DNA from: Ahaetulla prasina
Taxonomy: Eukaryota; Chordata; Lepidosauria; Squamata; Colubridae
Assembly (NCBI RefSeq): GCF_028640845.1
Contig: NC_080540.1
Coordinates: forward strand, 53,178,561-53,242,560
DNA length: 64,000 bases
Reading direction: 5' to 3'
Below the pieces are notes generated by a model. It was given only the letters and a program-made list of their open reading frames with translations. It did no database searches and was not told the origin of the DNA. Positions 44,262 through 56,407 of the stretch are shown here, in pieces; position 1 is the first letter of the stretch, and each line of letters starts with the position of its first letter. Position numbers and translations under genes: made by a program.

Positions 44262-44752
44262 ATTATTATTATTATTATTTATTAGATTTTTATACCGCCC
44301 TTCTCCCGAAGGACTCAGGGTGGTGTACAGCCAAAATAAAAACAGTAACAAAATACAATTAAAATAAACAATTAAAAAACTTATTATAAAATTGGCCAAA
44401 ATTTAAAACATTAAAATTTAAAACCCATTAAAATACATCCCAAAAATTTAAAATTTAAAATTTAAGCCAACCCCACGCGAATAAATAAATACGTCTTCAG
44501 CTCGCGGCGAAAGGTCCGAAGGTCAGGCAATTGGCGCAAGCCAGGGGGAAGTTCGTTCCAGAGAGTAGGGGCCCCCACAGAGAAGGTTCTTCCCCTGGGG
44601 GCTGCCAGCCGACATTGCTTGGCGGAGGGCACCCTGAGAAGTCCCTCTCTGTGTGAGCATACGGGTTGGTGGGAGGCATGAGGTAACAGCAGGCGGTCCC
44701 ATAAGTACCCAGGCCCGATATTGTATGAATATCTTGTATGCATACAATATCA
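44262..44752 (-). mobile_element. L2-type LINE 3' fragment
   Basis: On the - strand there is the RT C-terminus (LGPGYLWDRLLL; REGLLRVPSAKQCRLAAPRG; FSVGAPTLWNELPPGLRQLP; LRTFRRELKTYLF), then the 3' UTR with CCACCCTGAGTCCTTCGGGA hairpin text and an ATAATAAT tail. It is a shorter sister of the element at 62698-64000. A frameshift breaks the link to more upstream RT sequence. Confidence 0.85.
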
Positions 44753-45639
44753 AGGTCTTTCTATTAAGGGATTTGGCAAAGTATACCCATGTCTACTAAA
44801 TGTGCCATTTGCAAGATAAAAAGAAAACTAAAAGTGGATTTGTGGACTCTGATTTCTAAAGCCATCATATAAAAGCTTTTAAAATGCAAATCAAAATCTA
44901 TAAAATGCATATCAAATGTTTTAGTTTCCTGGGTTATTGAAGCACAGGTCAAAACTACAAATGTTTAATAACTGTCCCTTTAAACTGAGAATATTATTGA
45001 ATGTGTTCCATACATGAATTTGACACCGCTTCCACATTAATTTAAAATACCCCATAAAAGTATTGATTGTGTGACTGATATAGAAAATTGGTCGAGTCCC
45101 TCAGCAAATTAACAGCTATTACAATCAAGATGTCTATCCCGCCCCCCCCCCCAAAATTGCTTTATTTGGCTGGATGCTATATGTGATGGACAATATTATC
45201 CACATTGCATACTTTGTACTAATACAAAATATATTTTTATGAGTTCAGCATGAGGATTTCCATTTTTCTACCATACGACGTGACCTTGTGCATGAAACAA
45301 ACATGCCTTACAGAAGGCAGATATTTTGCAATGTACTTGTGTCTTACCTAATTGTCTTATTCACAGGGATAAAAGAAGCAAGAAGGATAGATATAAATAA
45401 ATAGCTGAACAATTTACTGCCATTGTTTAAGTGCCTAACCATTATGACTGCCTGATTTTCCTAATGCCACCCTTAAATGCCAGAAGTTCTGGAACAGGGA
45501 AAAATGTAGCTCTCTCCCAAGCTACTGACATCTTTATCATTCCACAATTCAGACAAATTCAACCATAGCTTCCACACAGCTTCAACCTACCACATAGTTA
45601 TTCACATCCCAGTATCTCTGAACCTATGAAAGATTTATT
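44753..45639. other. SSUH2 intron, nothing recognised
   Basis: A+T-rich, with one C run at 45140-45152. No exon with SSUH2-like coding was found. Confidence 0.4.
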
Positions 45640-46790
45640 TATTTTATTTACGCATTGATTAAATTTTGATACTGCCCATTTACCCTACAAGGTGACCCTG
45701 GTTGAATTAGAAGTTATAAAATAAGTAAAAAATATAATTAAAACTGCACAGATTAAAGTATGATTAAAAACAGTACTAAAATTGGAACTAAGGGAACTAA
45801 GAGATGGATGAGACTGGATGAGGTCTTCTTACCCCATCAGTTACTTCCAGTGGTGAGCAGCCTTAGGCCAACCAGCAAGCCAGCTTTTAACACCCTTCTG
45901 AAAGGCCAAAAGGGAGGAGACAATTCTCACATCTGGCAGTAGGATGTTTCACAGGGATGGGGCCATAGCAGAAAAAGATCTTTTTTTTTAAAATTTGCAT
46001 TTATATCCCGCCCTTCTCTGAAGACTCAGGGCGGCTTACACTATGTCAGGCAATAGTCTTCATCCATTTGTATACTATATACAAAGTCAACTTATTACCC
46101 CTCAACAATTTGGGTCCTCATTTTACCTACCTTATAAAGGATGGAAGGCTGAGTCAACCTTGGGCCTGGTGGGACTTGAACCTGCAATATTGCATGCAGT
46201 TGCTGTTAATAACAGGTTGCATTAGCCTGTTGAGCCACCTTAGCAGATGGGATCCATAGCAGGCCTCTTTCACTTGCGTGAGTGGGGTGAATGTGTCCCA
46301 TTATGGAAAGACAGCTCCTCAGATACCCTGGACCCATGCTGTGAAGGGCTTTATAGTTAACAATGAACATCTTGAATTGTACCCAGAAGCAAACTGTAAT
46401 GCAACTCACAGAGTAACAGTGATGTGTGTAGTCTTAGGACCTCCCAGAACTATGCATTCTAGCTGCAACTTCTAAATACTCTTCAGGTATCACACTCCCC
46501 ATGTAGAGATCAATGCCACCCCTTTTCTCTGGTCAGAGGTTGGTACAAGACAGATTTCAGACAGGATGACTTCACTGTCCTTACCCAACTGAGTCTCAGT
46601 TATATATGGGGCATCGATGAATGAACTCTTATTATACGTAGTTATAGAGTTGATCTGCAACATTTTGAAGCAAGGAATTCTGACAATCTGATGACCTACA
46701 CCCCAGAAAGGAGTTACCTTCTCAGAAGTGGAGATAAGTGGATTTCCATTCACATTGAACAATTTACCTATTAGTCCCCAGTTCACTTTC
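45640..46790 (-). mobile_element. old L2-type LINE fragment, split by a SINE
   Basis: The - strand retains decayed L2 RT text: KALHSMGPGYLRSCLS and ERGLLWIPSAK on the right of the SINE, and on its left sequence matching WNxLLPDVRxxSSLLAF. The right part also matches the + strand sequence of the younger copy at 63160-63350 (TCTAGCTGCAACTTCTAAAT; CTCCCCATGTAGAG). Many frameshifts. The boundary near 46600-46790 is uncertain. Confidence 0.6.
45983..46245 (-). mobile_element. tRNA-derived SINE with L2-like tail
   Basis: Nearly identical in layout to 25366-25615: the + strand reads TTTGCATTTATATCCCGCCC, then GACTCAGGGCGGCTTACACT, AAGGATGGAAGGCTGAGTCA and TGGGACTTGAACCTGCAATA, ending near GTTGAGCCACCTTAGC. 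It is inserted into the old L2 fragment. Confidence 0.82.
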
Positions 46791-47663
46791 CTTGCTGAGT
46801 GCTACTAGGATAGAGTTGCTATGCTACCTTGGTTGCATGTTAATGTATCTCCCATCCAATGACCATAATGCTACTGACTTATAATGCAAGTGTGTTCAGG
46901 TTCACCTCTTCAACCACAACAGCCTCTCTTATAGGAGCTGGGCACAATAAGTCTTGGCTCTCCCAGGTAGTTTTAATATTGTGTCCTGCTCATTTTCTGC
47001 TCTTCCTCCAGTTCCAACCTCTCTGTCCAGCTTCCATGGTCTTCTAGTCCATCTTTGATGGGGAGAGGGCAGTAATGTGCCTTTAATTCTATGACCTATC
47101 CACTTTCCCATCTGTCTACAAGCAGCACTAATATTCTCCAATACTCATTCTAAACTTTCTTGTATTAGAAGCAGAACTATTTAAACCTGGACTTCATGTT
47201 CAGAAAAAAAAAGGCAAGGGATATTTACAAGAGAGAACGGCAAGGGTTGAGAGAGATGGGGAAATCAAGAGTACATATTCCCTTTGGTTCAATTTTCTGC
47301 TTAGAAAACACTTTATTTGGGGTTTTTTTCCCACCTTTATATACATCCCCAAAGACAGAGAAAATAGATTTCTTAAGAGGAAGAGTACTTCTCACTTGAA
47401 AAGGCTGGTGTCAGAGACACTTTTAAAGCTGCTTGCTTTTATTTATTCTTTCCTTGACATGAGCAAACCCTTTCCATTAAGTGAAAAACAAGCTCAGCAA
47501 AAGCAAAGTGAAGGAATAAAAATGATTCAGTATGCTCATAATTTCAGAGATATTCTGCTAGTACCATCAGTGCTAGCTGATGTCATCCATAGTAGATTCT
47601 TTCTACCCCGAGTCCAAGCAACTTTAAAGAAAACACAAAAAGCATTTCCAAGCTGTGGGAGTC
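46791..47663. other. SSUH2 intron, nothing recognised
   Basis: No exon or clear repeat. The part 47396-47560 is open on the + strand but has no recognisable domain. Confidence 0.35.
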
Positions 47664-47671
47664 CTTTGAAG

Positions 47672-47783
47672 CAGGGGCCTTCAAACTTGGCAACTTTGTG
47701 GACTTCAGTTCCCAGTTTTCCTCACACTGGCTGGGGAATTCTGGGAGTTGAAGTCTACAAGTTGTCAAGTTTGAAGATCCCTG
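47672..47783. mobile_element. short hAT-type element (GGGGCCTTCAAACTTGGC)
   Basis: 112 bp with termini CAGGGGCCTTCAAACTTGGC and GTCAAGTTTGAAGATCCCTG, with target octamers CTTTGAAG (47664-47671) and CTTTAAAG (47784-47791), 7 of 8 matching. Confidence 0.8.
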
Positions 47784-47899
47784 CTTTAAAGATAAAACAG
47801 ATCCTTTGGCTGTATATCCTGAAGAAAGATTACAGAGTTTTACAGAGGTTTCTTCCCAAATAAGGATGACAAGAGTGGAGTTTTTGAAATTGCTTAACA

Positions 47900-47975
47900 C
47901 AGTGTAAGCTGCCCTGAGTCTTCGGAGAAGGGCGGGATATAAATTCAAATATAAATAAATAAATAAATAATTCAA
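47900..47975 (+). mobile_element. SINE 3' end (L2-like tail) with AAATA repeat
   Basis: AGTGTAAGCTGCCCTGAGTC, then TTCGGAGAAGGGCGGGATAT and an AAATAAATAAATAAAT tail. Only the 3' end of the SINE family is present. Confidence 0.8.
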
Positions 47976-48398
47976 ATTTTTCCTCAAATACATCTTATTT
48001 GCATTGGCACCAATGGAAGTGTTCAAAAAAGGAAAGATAGTAGAAGGCAATAGTACAATGGAATCCCCACTCTTTGATACATGGGTCAATCTCATACAAT
48101 CTTACAAATGGCTTCAGTTGTGTTACCACAACCACTGTCTGGCTTTATTGGCACTTCAACCTGAAGATGCCATAGTTATAGAAGCAGAACAGAGAACACA
48201 TATCCATATTCTAACTGCAGCTTCAAGATTGCCCTAAATAGTGAAAGCACAATTGTGGAATTTTGGCACAACTAATCTGGTCTTTGCCAGTAGTATGGGA
48301 TTTCTATAGCCTCCTTTTTCTGGTATATTACCAGAGCAGAAGTAACAATAGCAATAATGTATTCTGTCTGCATTAAGAAAGAAAAGTTATTTTCCTTT

Positions 48399-48400
<2 letters not shown>

Positions 48401-48431
<31 letters not shown>

Positions 48432-48432
48432 T
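48401..48432. repeat. AT dinucleotide microsatellite
   Basis: TATATATATATATATATACA-type run of about 32 bp. The flanks 47976-48400 and 48433-48880 hold nothing recognisable. Confidence 0.9.
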
Positions 48433-48885
48433 TCCACTTCCAGCATGAATTGCTTCATATCAGCTAAAATTTAATATGATTAGAATGAAACTATGGAGTC
48501 ATAAGGAAGCAATAGGAATTTCAGCAGCATCAATATTTGTTACATTGTCATGTGTTATGATCTTTCAGCCCTTCACCACAGTCCTTAAAGGTAAAGTAGA
48601 ACTTAACATCATCAAGAACAAAAAAAACAAACAAACCAACAACTATAAGATCCTGGGATGAGAAATCTATACAATCTTTGGTTTTTGGGTTGTTGGATCA
48701 GAGCTTTCTAAGGAAAATTGAGTAATCTTGTGGTCTATAGAAAAGTCTTTCCATTGAACTGCCAACCATAATTTTTTTCACATGGATTTGCAATTGGATC
48801 ATAAGTCTAAATGAAAAAGAAATTTGGCATATACATGGGATAATAGAGAGAGAAAAGCCACTCAATATTCTAACTTTTAGGATGA

Positions 48886-48967
<82 letters not shown>
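48886..48967. repeat. ATT trinucleotide microsatellite
   Basis: About 27 perfect ATT units. Confidence 0.97.
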
Positions 48968-49097
48968 GACATATAAAGGGAAAAAACCCTACACATACAG
49001 TAAAAATATACTTTTTGCTCTTTATATAGTTATCTTAAGAAACATTCCTAATGTTAAAGACACAATAAATATCAACACCAAAAATTATCCATATGAT

Positions 49098-49440
49098 AAG
49101 TAAAGGTAAAACTAAAAGAATCCCTGAAGATGGTGCTCATTTCTATTTTTAGGCCATTGAACTACTGCTGTCTGAAGATGTTTTTGCAGTCATGTGGCCA
49201 GCATGACATCAAAGCTCAGTGCAGAGCATGCAGCAAAACATGATACATTGTTACCTTCCCACCAAAGTGGCACCTATTTATCTATTCACATTTGCATGCT
49301 TTCAAACTGGTAGATTGGATGGAGCTGGGGAGAATACCAGGCGCTCACCCCATTGTGCAGTATTCAGGTCTTGAACCTGGGCTGTTGGCTTTCCAGCTGG
49401 CAAGTCCAGTGTCTTATCCACTGAACCATCACACCGCCCC
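49098..49440 (-). mobile_element. Sauria-type SINE, diverged, - strand
   Basis: The + strand begins with the reversed tail (AGTAAAGGTAAAACTAAAAG). It then shows the reversed body (TCATGTGGCCAGCATGAC; GTTACCTTCCCACCAAAGTG; TATTTATCTATTCACATTTG) and the reversed tRNA head (GGTCTTGAACCTGGGCTGTT; CACTGAACCATCACACCGCC). An older relative of the copies at 6455 and 50840. Confidence 0.78.
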
Positions 49441-50107
49441 TCATATGCTAAGTATAAATACCTATATGTAATTCATCCAATCATTGACTGTAATCTGGAT
49501 CATGTGCCAACTCCTCATTTTCAGAGCACAAAGATTTTTCAAAACTATATAATGAACTCATAGCCTAATCCATTTCTTAAAAGCAGGAGAGTGACTTTCT
49601 TTCCAGTCACATAGGAGTATCCTGTTTGCTTTTCCTCAAAGTCTCTCTAATCTTTAGTACCTCCATCAATCCTCCTCTTGAAAAAGGGACAATAAATTGA
49701 AAAGGCTCCCTACTTATCACATCCTTTAACCATTATATTCACATGGAGGCTTTGATAGGTTTCTAAACATTTAACAATCATTGATAGCTGCAGCAAATAT
49801 CTTGATGCTCACTCATGTCTCCTCCTGAGTAAATATGAAGACTGGCCTGTGTGAAAGACAGAATCAAGAAAAGTGGAACTGCATAAATTGTGGCTAGGGA
49901 TTACAGGAGCAATGTGTGAATATACTAGGCTTTGTTTGAACTAGTAAATGACTTCTATTTGTGTTTTAATATGTAAGGAACTTCTTTTCACATCTAAACT
50001 GCTACAGCACAAATAAAAATAAAATCTTCTTCAGCTGCAGATTTATTTCTGGTGTTCTTATTGACACATCCATGCAAGTTTTTAGAAATTGTTCAAAAAT
50101 AGTTAGT
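49441..50107. other. SSUH2 intron, nothing recognised
   Basis: No exon or identifiable repeat. Confidence 0.35.
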
Positions 50108-50338
50108 CAAAGAAATTGGTCCTGGTTGTGCTGTGTTTAAATTGCAGTATTGCAGGCAAACTCTGCCCACAGAGTTTGGGATGGGATTCAAAGTTGACTC
50201 ATCCTTCCATTCTTTTGAAGTTGATAAAATGAGGACCCAGATTTTGGGGTCAATATGCAAACAATGCTTACATTTTAAACTGCCCATAGAGTGCTATAAA
50301 GCACTATGAGGTAGTATAAAACCCTAAATGCTATTGTT
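50108..50338 (+). mobile_element. tRNA-derived SINE (GGACCCAGAT type), diverged
   Basis: GGTTGTGCTGTGTTTAAATTGC, then GTATTGCAGGCAAACTCTGC, AATGAGGACCCAGATTTTGG, GCAAACAATGCTTAC and GCACTATGAGGTAGTATAAA. It is an old copy of the 39332 family. Confidence 0.72.
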
Positions 50339-50404
50339 AATTGAAAAGCATGGGATTAAGAAAAGAAATCCATTCATTATATTTTTCCGTAACTTTCTAT
50401 CCTT

Positions 50405-50548
50405 GCAGAAGCGCACCAGCATGCCTACCATCCCTGTCCTATTATTCCCATTTATTTGTACTCATTTCATGTGCTCATGTCCATGTTTATACTTATACCT
50501 GTTATCTCGTACGTTTGACTAAATAAACAAATAAACAAATAAACCCAT
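50405..50548 (+). mobile_element. LINE family A 3' UTR fragment
   Basis: GCAGAAGCGCACCAGCATGC, then CTACCATCCCTGTCCTATTA and a CTAAATAAACAAATAAACAAAT tail match the LINE A 3' end at 11490-11668. A heavily 5'-truncated insertion. Confidence 0.82.
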
Positions 50549-50579
50549 CCTCACTTCCACCATGTCCATATGCTGTTCC

Positions 50580-50790
50580 CTTTTTATAGTATCCTTTTTG
50601 ATCTCTTCTCAACTATGACTGCTCCAGTCTTCCTTTTCCTCTTACTATTCACTCTTCCTTCATATATTTGTTTTGCAATTTGATCTTCATTCATTTTCTC
50701 TCTATGGCCAAATACCTCAACATCGTTCTTTCCTAGCAGTCTCACTCTTGTATATTCAGTGGTCATACATATATAATGCACATTTTTCAA
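50580..50790 (-). pseudogene. LINE RT C-terminal remnant (RTE-like)
   Basis: The - strand frame reads EVFGHREKMNEDQIAKQIYE, then GRVNSKRKRKTGA, the C-terminal phrase of RTE-like endonuclease/RT proteins (GHVxRMxEDRxxKxIYExxVxGxRxRGRP). Only about 70 codons survive. Confidence 0.6.
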
Positions 50791-50839
50791 CTTCCCCGTT
50801 CTCTCTTCTAGAAATTAAACCTGCTTAGCTACTGAGTCA

Positions 50840-51202
50840 AGGGATGCGGTGGCTCAGGGGCTAGGACGTTGAGCTTGTCGATCGAAAGGTTGGCAGCTCA
50901 GTGGTTTGAATCCCTAGTGCTGCCGTGTAATGGGGTGAGCTCCCGTTACTTGTCCCAGCTTCTGCCAACCTAGCAGTTTTGAAAGCATGTAAAAATGCAA
51001 GTAGAAAAAATAGAGACCACTTTGGTGGGAAGGTAACAGTGTTCTGTGCGCCTTTGGCATTCAGTCATGCTGGCCACATGACCATGGAGATGTCTTCGGA
51101 CTGGCTCTTCGGCTTTGAAACGGAGATGAGCACCGCCCCCTAGAGTCGGCAATGACTAGGACACATGTGCGAGGAGAACCTTTACCTTTACCTTTACCTT
51201 AC
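50840..51202 (+). mobile_element. Sauria-type SINE, full length with ACCTTT tail
   Basis: Head GGGATGCGGTGGCTCAGGGG; body GTAATGGGGTGAGCTCCCGT, CTTCTGCCAACCTAGCAG and ATGAGCACCGCCCCCTAGAG; tail CCTTTACCTTTACCTTTACC. The 16-bp target duplication CTTAGCTACTGAGTCA (50824-50839) and CTTAGCTAATGAGTCA (51203-51218) matches at 15 of 16. Confidence 0.92.
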
Positions 51203-51239
51203 CTTAGCTAATGAGTCAGAATAAGGTCAACCAAGTGTC

Positions 51240-51775
51240 ATCGTCTCCTGAGACTATAGAATATAATTATAGAGAAATTACAGGAAATTTGGTTTTGATA
51301 TAATGTTAGAGCAATGGGAAAATATGTGGACTAATTCAAGTTGAATTATAAGCTTAAGGAGAATTTCTATAAAATGATATAACAGCAATATTTAACTCCA
51401 GATAAATTTTCAAAGATATATAAAGGTGTTTTGAACGTTTGTTGCAATGCAAGCATAAGAAGGGTACTTTTTTTATAACTTGTGGTGGACATGTGATAAG
51501 GCAATGAAATATTGGAAACAGATTCATGATTTAAATCAGGAGATTTAAAAATGGATTTACAATGGAAACCAGAAAGTTTTCTTCTAGGACTATTAAATAA
51601 AAAATGGGGCGGGGGATGGAACTTCATGCTATACATGTTGATAGCTGTAAGAATTCTATATTCCCAGACATGAAAAGAAGCGATAACTCCCATAATGGAG
51701 AAAAGGATTGAAAAGATGGCAGAGATGGCAAAGCTGGCTGCATTAATTAAGGACAAGGATGTAAATAGTTTTGGG
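51240..51775 (+). pseudogene. L1-type LINE ORF2 C-terminal remnant
   Basis: The + strand carries traces of the L1 ORF2 cysteine-rich end and C-terminus: KKGTFFITCGGHV, FLLGLLNKKWG, LYMLIAVRILYSQ and MEKRIEKMAEMAKLAALIKD. Multiple stops. The downstream part is interrupted at 51776 by the nested MITE/hAT insertion. Class is inferred from the motif order. Confidence 0.55.
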
Positions 51776-51779
51776 GTTA

Positions 51780-52560
51780 CAGGTAGTGGTGGGATTCAGC
51801 CAGTTCGCACCTATTCGGGAGAACCGGTTGTTAATTTTCTAAGCAGTTTGGAGAACCGGTTGTTGGAAGAAATCTTATTTTATTTTTTTCCACTTTACAG
51901 AGCTAATCCTGTAAGGAAGGCAGGAAGGAAACATTCTGGTGTTATTCTGGCCTAATCTTTATTGCCCTACTTACAGAAACTGCCTCTCTGGTTAACCCTT
52001 ATTACATTGTAACAGCTAAGACGAAGCGCCCATCGACATGAATGTTGTTGAATTGGTCATGCCCACACAGTCACATGATCATTGAGCTACGCCTACCCAG
52101 CTGATCATTAGGGCAGAGAACCAGTTGTTAAATTATTTGAATCCCATCACTGGTTACAGGTAGTCCTCAATTTACAATTACAATTAATCCCCAAATTTCC
52201 ATTGCTAAGCAAGACAGTTGTTAAGTGGGTTTTGCCCCATTTTACACCCAATCTTGCCTTCGGTGTTAAGTGAATCACTGCAGTCTTTAAGTTAGTACTA
52301 TGATTATTAAGTTAATCTGGCTTCCCCATTGACTGTGCTTGTCCAAAGGTCGCAAAAGGCGATCACATGACCTTGGGACACTGCAACCATGATAAACACA
52401 TGCCAGTTCCCAAGAATCTGAATTTTGATTACATGGTCATGGTGCATGATTACATTACATGCTGCAAAGGTCATAAGTGTGAAAAATAATCAAAAGTCTC
52501 TTTTTTCCTTTTTATTTCAGAAAGTCACTAAATGAATGGTTGTAAGTGAAGGACTACCTG
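51780..52560. mobile_element. Tc1/mariner-like MITE, interrupted by a hAT element
   Basis: CAGG at 51780-51783 is the severed left tip. The element resumes as TAGTCCTCAATTTACAATTA at 52161 and ends TGAAGGACTACCTG at 52560 before TA. TA also precedes the left tip. The duplicated octamer GTTACAGG includes the tip, so the hAT element landed inside the first bases of the MITE. Confidence 0.8.
51784..52152. mobile_element. hAT-type element (GAGAACCGG family), TSD GTTACAGG
   Basis: Termini TAGTGGTGGGATTCAGCC and TTGAATCCCATCACTG, with perfect octamers GTTACAGG at 51776-51783 and 52153-52160. It contains repeated GAGAACCGGTTGTT motifs at 51820-51865 and 52117-52131. A 369-bp form of the 137-bp copy at 27866. 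Confidence 0.85.
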
Positions 52561-54426
52561 TACTTGAAAGCTGCTTTTGGACCTCTGCATGAAAGAGGGG
52601 GGGAAGAAATTTTGGTTTTGGGTTTTGCCAATTAAATGGATGACTGCAATAGAAATGGCTAGCAGTTACTCTTCAGTATAACTAAAAAGTTGATACCATA
52701 ACTTTATTATGTATCTTACTGCACAGGAAAAAAAGTTGGAAGTTACTACTTTTTGCTTCTTTTTAAAATTTCTTTTTCCTTTTCCCTTCACTTTATCCTC
52801 TTCCCTTCCCCTTTTCCATTGTTTTTATTTCTACTTGTATTTTACGTTAAGAAAACAAACTTTTAGTAAGATATATTTTAAAAAAGAGATAATGCAATAG
52901 AGAAATTAAAAACAGCAGGCAGGGTAATTAGGATAATGCAGAGCTCACAAGGGGACAAAGTACCAATCACATTCATTCAGTCCAACTGCCTCTGTTGCTG
53001 CGGGTATACAATGAAGAGACCTGTGTGCACACTACATTAGGCTCAGAGGAAGAGATATAAAGGCAATAGTAACATAATAATTACAAAAAAATATATGCAA
53101 ATCCTACCACAAAATAAATGCAACTATGTACCCTCTCTGTGCCAGAAAAAATAAATTTCTTGAACTGTAATATGTGACTAATTCTTTAACCGATTAGATT
53201 TCTAAAATAACTCCATCTAATTTAATATACATTCACCACATTTCTGATTTTATTCCAAATTAATTCTGAATCTTCTGAGTCATCTCTTCATGTAGCAGAA
53301 GGTATAGTGTTCGTGTTCAGATTCCTGGATTCCTTTTCTCCACATTTCTGAGTTCTCAACGTATATCTTAGTTAATGTACATTAAAGTATTGAGCAACTA
53401 TGATATAATGGATTATACACTAACATAATATGGATGATGACCACATTCTATGCAGTTGTGTGAAAGAGAGATGTTTAAAAACAAAGTGTATATTTTTAAA
53501 CAACTGTTCAATTAAAATGTTTGGCAAGAAGGGTTTTTTTTAAGAGCAACATTGAGGGTGAATCCCTTATGAGGTAGAAAGAGCTCTCTGATTGTGTAGT
53601 CACTCTGCCATCTGGTGCATAAATGAAACACTGCAACATGTACAATTCTCTTGATCTGGTTTCTCCTGCTAAATTTCCAACTCCATCTGATTTTGTATCC
53701 ATTTAATCTAATGTATCAATCTATGATGAAAATATGGCCTATTCCAAAGGATTTATGGAAGATTAATGCCCACCTTCCAACATTATCTTTATTTCTAAGG
53801 ATCGCTCTGGCCTTCAGAATGGCTATGCCTCCTTACTGTACGTCTTGCAAAGTCTGAGGATGCCTTTTCATAGGAAAAAGTTTGATGTGTTGCATAAACA
53901 AGCCAATTGTGTCTTATTCATGAAGTCATTGTTAATGTCACCTGTTTTAGTGAGATGTGTGTGCCAAAATTCAGCAGGTTTCCAGCCTCAATCATTGTGT
54001 GAGGGGTTTTAAGTGAGTAGATTTTAAGTATCTTCCATTTTAGCTATTACAGCATTTGATGATTGCAATAATGATTCCAACTTATATTTCATTTGAACCA
54101 TTCTTGCAATTGATTAATGTTTATTGGTATTATTTTTACTATGTTTTTTTATACATATAAACCACCTATATTTCTTCCAGATTAAAATGGGAGAAAATAT
54201 TTATAATCTTCCACAGAAACCAGACTGGGGAAATATTTCTCTTGGAAAAATATGCAGATAGAAAAAGGTTATGTTCCCCATCTGCCAACACCACTTCTTA
54301 AATTAGCTACTTATAAGTAAAACAAACATTAAGATCTTTCAATTTGCATGGTCCTCAGCTCCTACAATAACCAATTCTTAGGAATTGTGCATTTCTTCCT
54401 TATAAACACACAGCAGATACAGTGAA
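52561..54426. other. SSUH2 intron, nothing firmly recognised
   Basis: The first 350 bp (to about 52900, pyrimidine-rich) may continue the L1 fragment. Beyond that, no repeat or exon was seen. Confidence 0.35.
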
Positions 54427-54729
54427 GTACCGTGTTTTCCCGAAAATATGACCTACCCGAAAGTAAGTCTTAGCTTGATTTTTATATGTGCACCAGTGGT
54501 GGGTTTCAAACTTTTTTACTACCAGTTCTGTGGGTGTGGCTTGGTGGGCATGGCAGGCTAAGGATACTGTAAAATCTCCATTCCCACCCCTCTCCAGGGG
54601 AAGGATACTGTAAAATCTCCATTCCCTCCCCAATCCAGGGGAAGGTTACTGCAAAATCCCCATTTCCTCCTGGTCAGCTGGGACTCGGGTGGCAGAGGAT
54701 AGGTGGAGCAAGGCCAGTCAGAGGTGGTA

Positions 54730-55982
54730 TGCTTTTTATAATTTTGTAAACAATAAACTTAAAGAAACAAGATCCATTCCACCACTAAAAGAACCTAACG
54801 GCAAAGAATGTATTGACGAAATAGTTAAAGTAAACCTCTTTAACACATTCTTTGGCTCAGTCTTTGTAAACAGTGATGGCTTATATCCAACATTCCTTAA
54901 TCATACCAAAAATGTTAACAACGACTTAACACATATAGATTCCACAGAAGATAACAACAACCTAACACATATAGACTTCACAGAAGATAATGTTGAAAAA
55001 GCCCTTCGCAACCTAAAACCATCATTATCTATCGGACGAGATGGACTATGTGCATACTTTTTTAAAAAACTTTCAATTAATATAGCTGAACCCCTAAGCA
55101 TAATTTTTAATAAAGCCTTCAAAACTTGTTCCCTTCCAAAACTCTGGTCTCTAGCCACAGTCATCCCTATCTTCAAAAAAGGAGATCCAAGCTTTGTTGA
55201 AAATTACAGACCTATCTCTCTATGTTGTGTCTCATGCAAAGTAATGGAATCCATCATTAACCAATTAACCCCCACCCTGTCAAAGATCTTGGAGTTCTCA
55301 TACCAAATGACCTTAATGCCAAAGCCCACTGCAACTACATAGCAAAAAAGGCCCTAAGAGTTTTAAACCTAATTTTACGCAGCTTCTTTTCAAAAAACTC
55401 TACACTACTAACTAGAGCATACAAAACATTTGCCAGACCTATTCTTGAATACAGCTCATCCGTCTGGAACCCATACCACATTTCTGACATAAACACAATA
55501 GAACGAGTCCAGAAATATTTTACTAGAAGAGTTCTTCACTCTTCCGAAAACAACAAAATACCTTATACCGACAGACTTGAAATCCTGGGATTAAAAAACT
55601 TACAACTCCGTCGACTTCGACATGGCCTGTGTTTAACACACAAAATCATCTATTGCAATATCCTTCCTATAAAAGACTACTTCAGCTGCAATCGCAATAT
55701 TACAAGAGCAAAAAATAGATTCAAGCTAAATGTCAACCGCTTCAAACTCGATAGCAGAAAATATGACTTCTGTAACAGAGTTGTTAATGCTTGGAACTCA
55801 TTACCTGACTCCATAGTCTCTACTCAAAATCCCAAAATCTTCAACCAAAAGCTGTCTACTATTGACCTCACCCCATTCCTGAGAGGACTATAAGGGGCGT
55901 GCATAAGAGCACAAATGTGCCTACCGTTCCTGTCCTATTGTTCCCTTCATTATATCCAATTAATATAGTTGATGCATAATTT

Positions 55983-56058
<76 letters not shown>

Positions 56059-56128
56059 CTTCAAGATACGCTGTTTTATCTATGACATTTGTTTGTGTAT
56101 ACTGTTGTGACAAAAAAAAAAATTACTG
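54730..56128 (+). mobile_element. LINE family A copy, internally deleted, inner shell
   Basis: It starts with CTTTTTATAATTTTGTAAAC of the linker. A frame (54689-55342) carries KETRSIPPLKEPNGKECIDE to ENYRPISLCCVSCKVMESII. At about 55267 the sequence jumps from the ESIINQ codons to CCCCCACCCTGTCAAAGATC, losing about 600 bp that encode the RT catalytic core. It continues to the C-terminus, the 3' UTR (GGGGCGTGCATAAGAGCAC) and an AT-rich end. Dead copy. Confidence 0.88.
55983..56058. repeat. AT dinucleotide array in LINE A 3' UTR
   Basis: About 75 bp of nearly pure AT units, expanded from the ATATATATATG stretch normal in the LINE A 3' UTR. Confidence 0.95.
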
Positions 56129-56407
56129 GTTATCTGAACTACTCAAAATTTCCACTACCGGTTCTCCAGAACTGGTCAGAACCTGCTGAAACCCACCTCT
56201 GATGTGCACCCAATATAAGCCCTACCCCCCCCAAAAGAAAGCCCTAATTAAGACCCCTCCACTCCAGGGTGCCCAGGTAAAAATTAAGCCAGGGTGGGTA
56301 TGGGTGTGGAGCTGCTCTACTAATTACCTTCGGACAGTTGCAGCCAGGCCTCGCACACCCAGACACCTGCCTTGCCAGCCCATTTCTTCTTCAGCCAGCA
56401 AGGCTTT

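Larger units (their letters stand above)
54494..56201. mobile_element. hAT-type element (GAGAACCGG family), middle shell, TSD ATGTGCAC
   Basis: Termini CAGTGGTGGGTTTCAAAC and GCTGAAACCCACCTCTG, with perfect octamers ATGTGCAC at 54486-54493 and 56202-56209. The left arm (54494-54729) contains the AAGGATACTGTAAAATCTCC repeats of the family. The right arm is 56129-56201. A LINE A copy separates them. Confidence 0.85.

Noticed and set aside
47583..48095. 170-codon - strand open frame
   Set aside because: It crosses a hAT element and a SINE tail; its content is repeat-derived and has no domain.
48882..49103. Poly-leucine open frame
   Set aside because: Pure translation of the ATT microsatellite.
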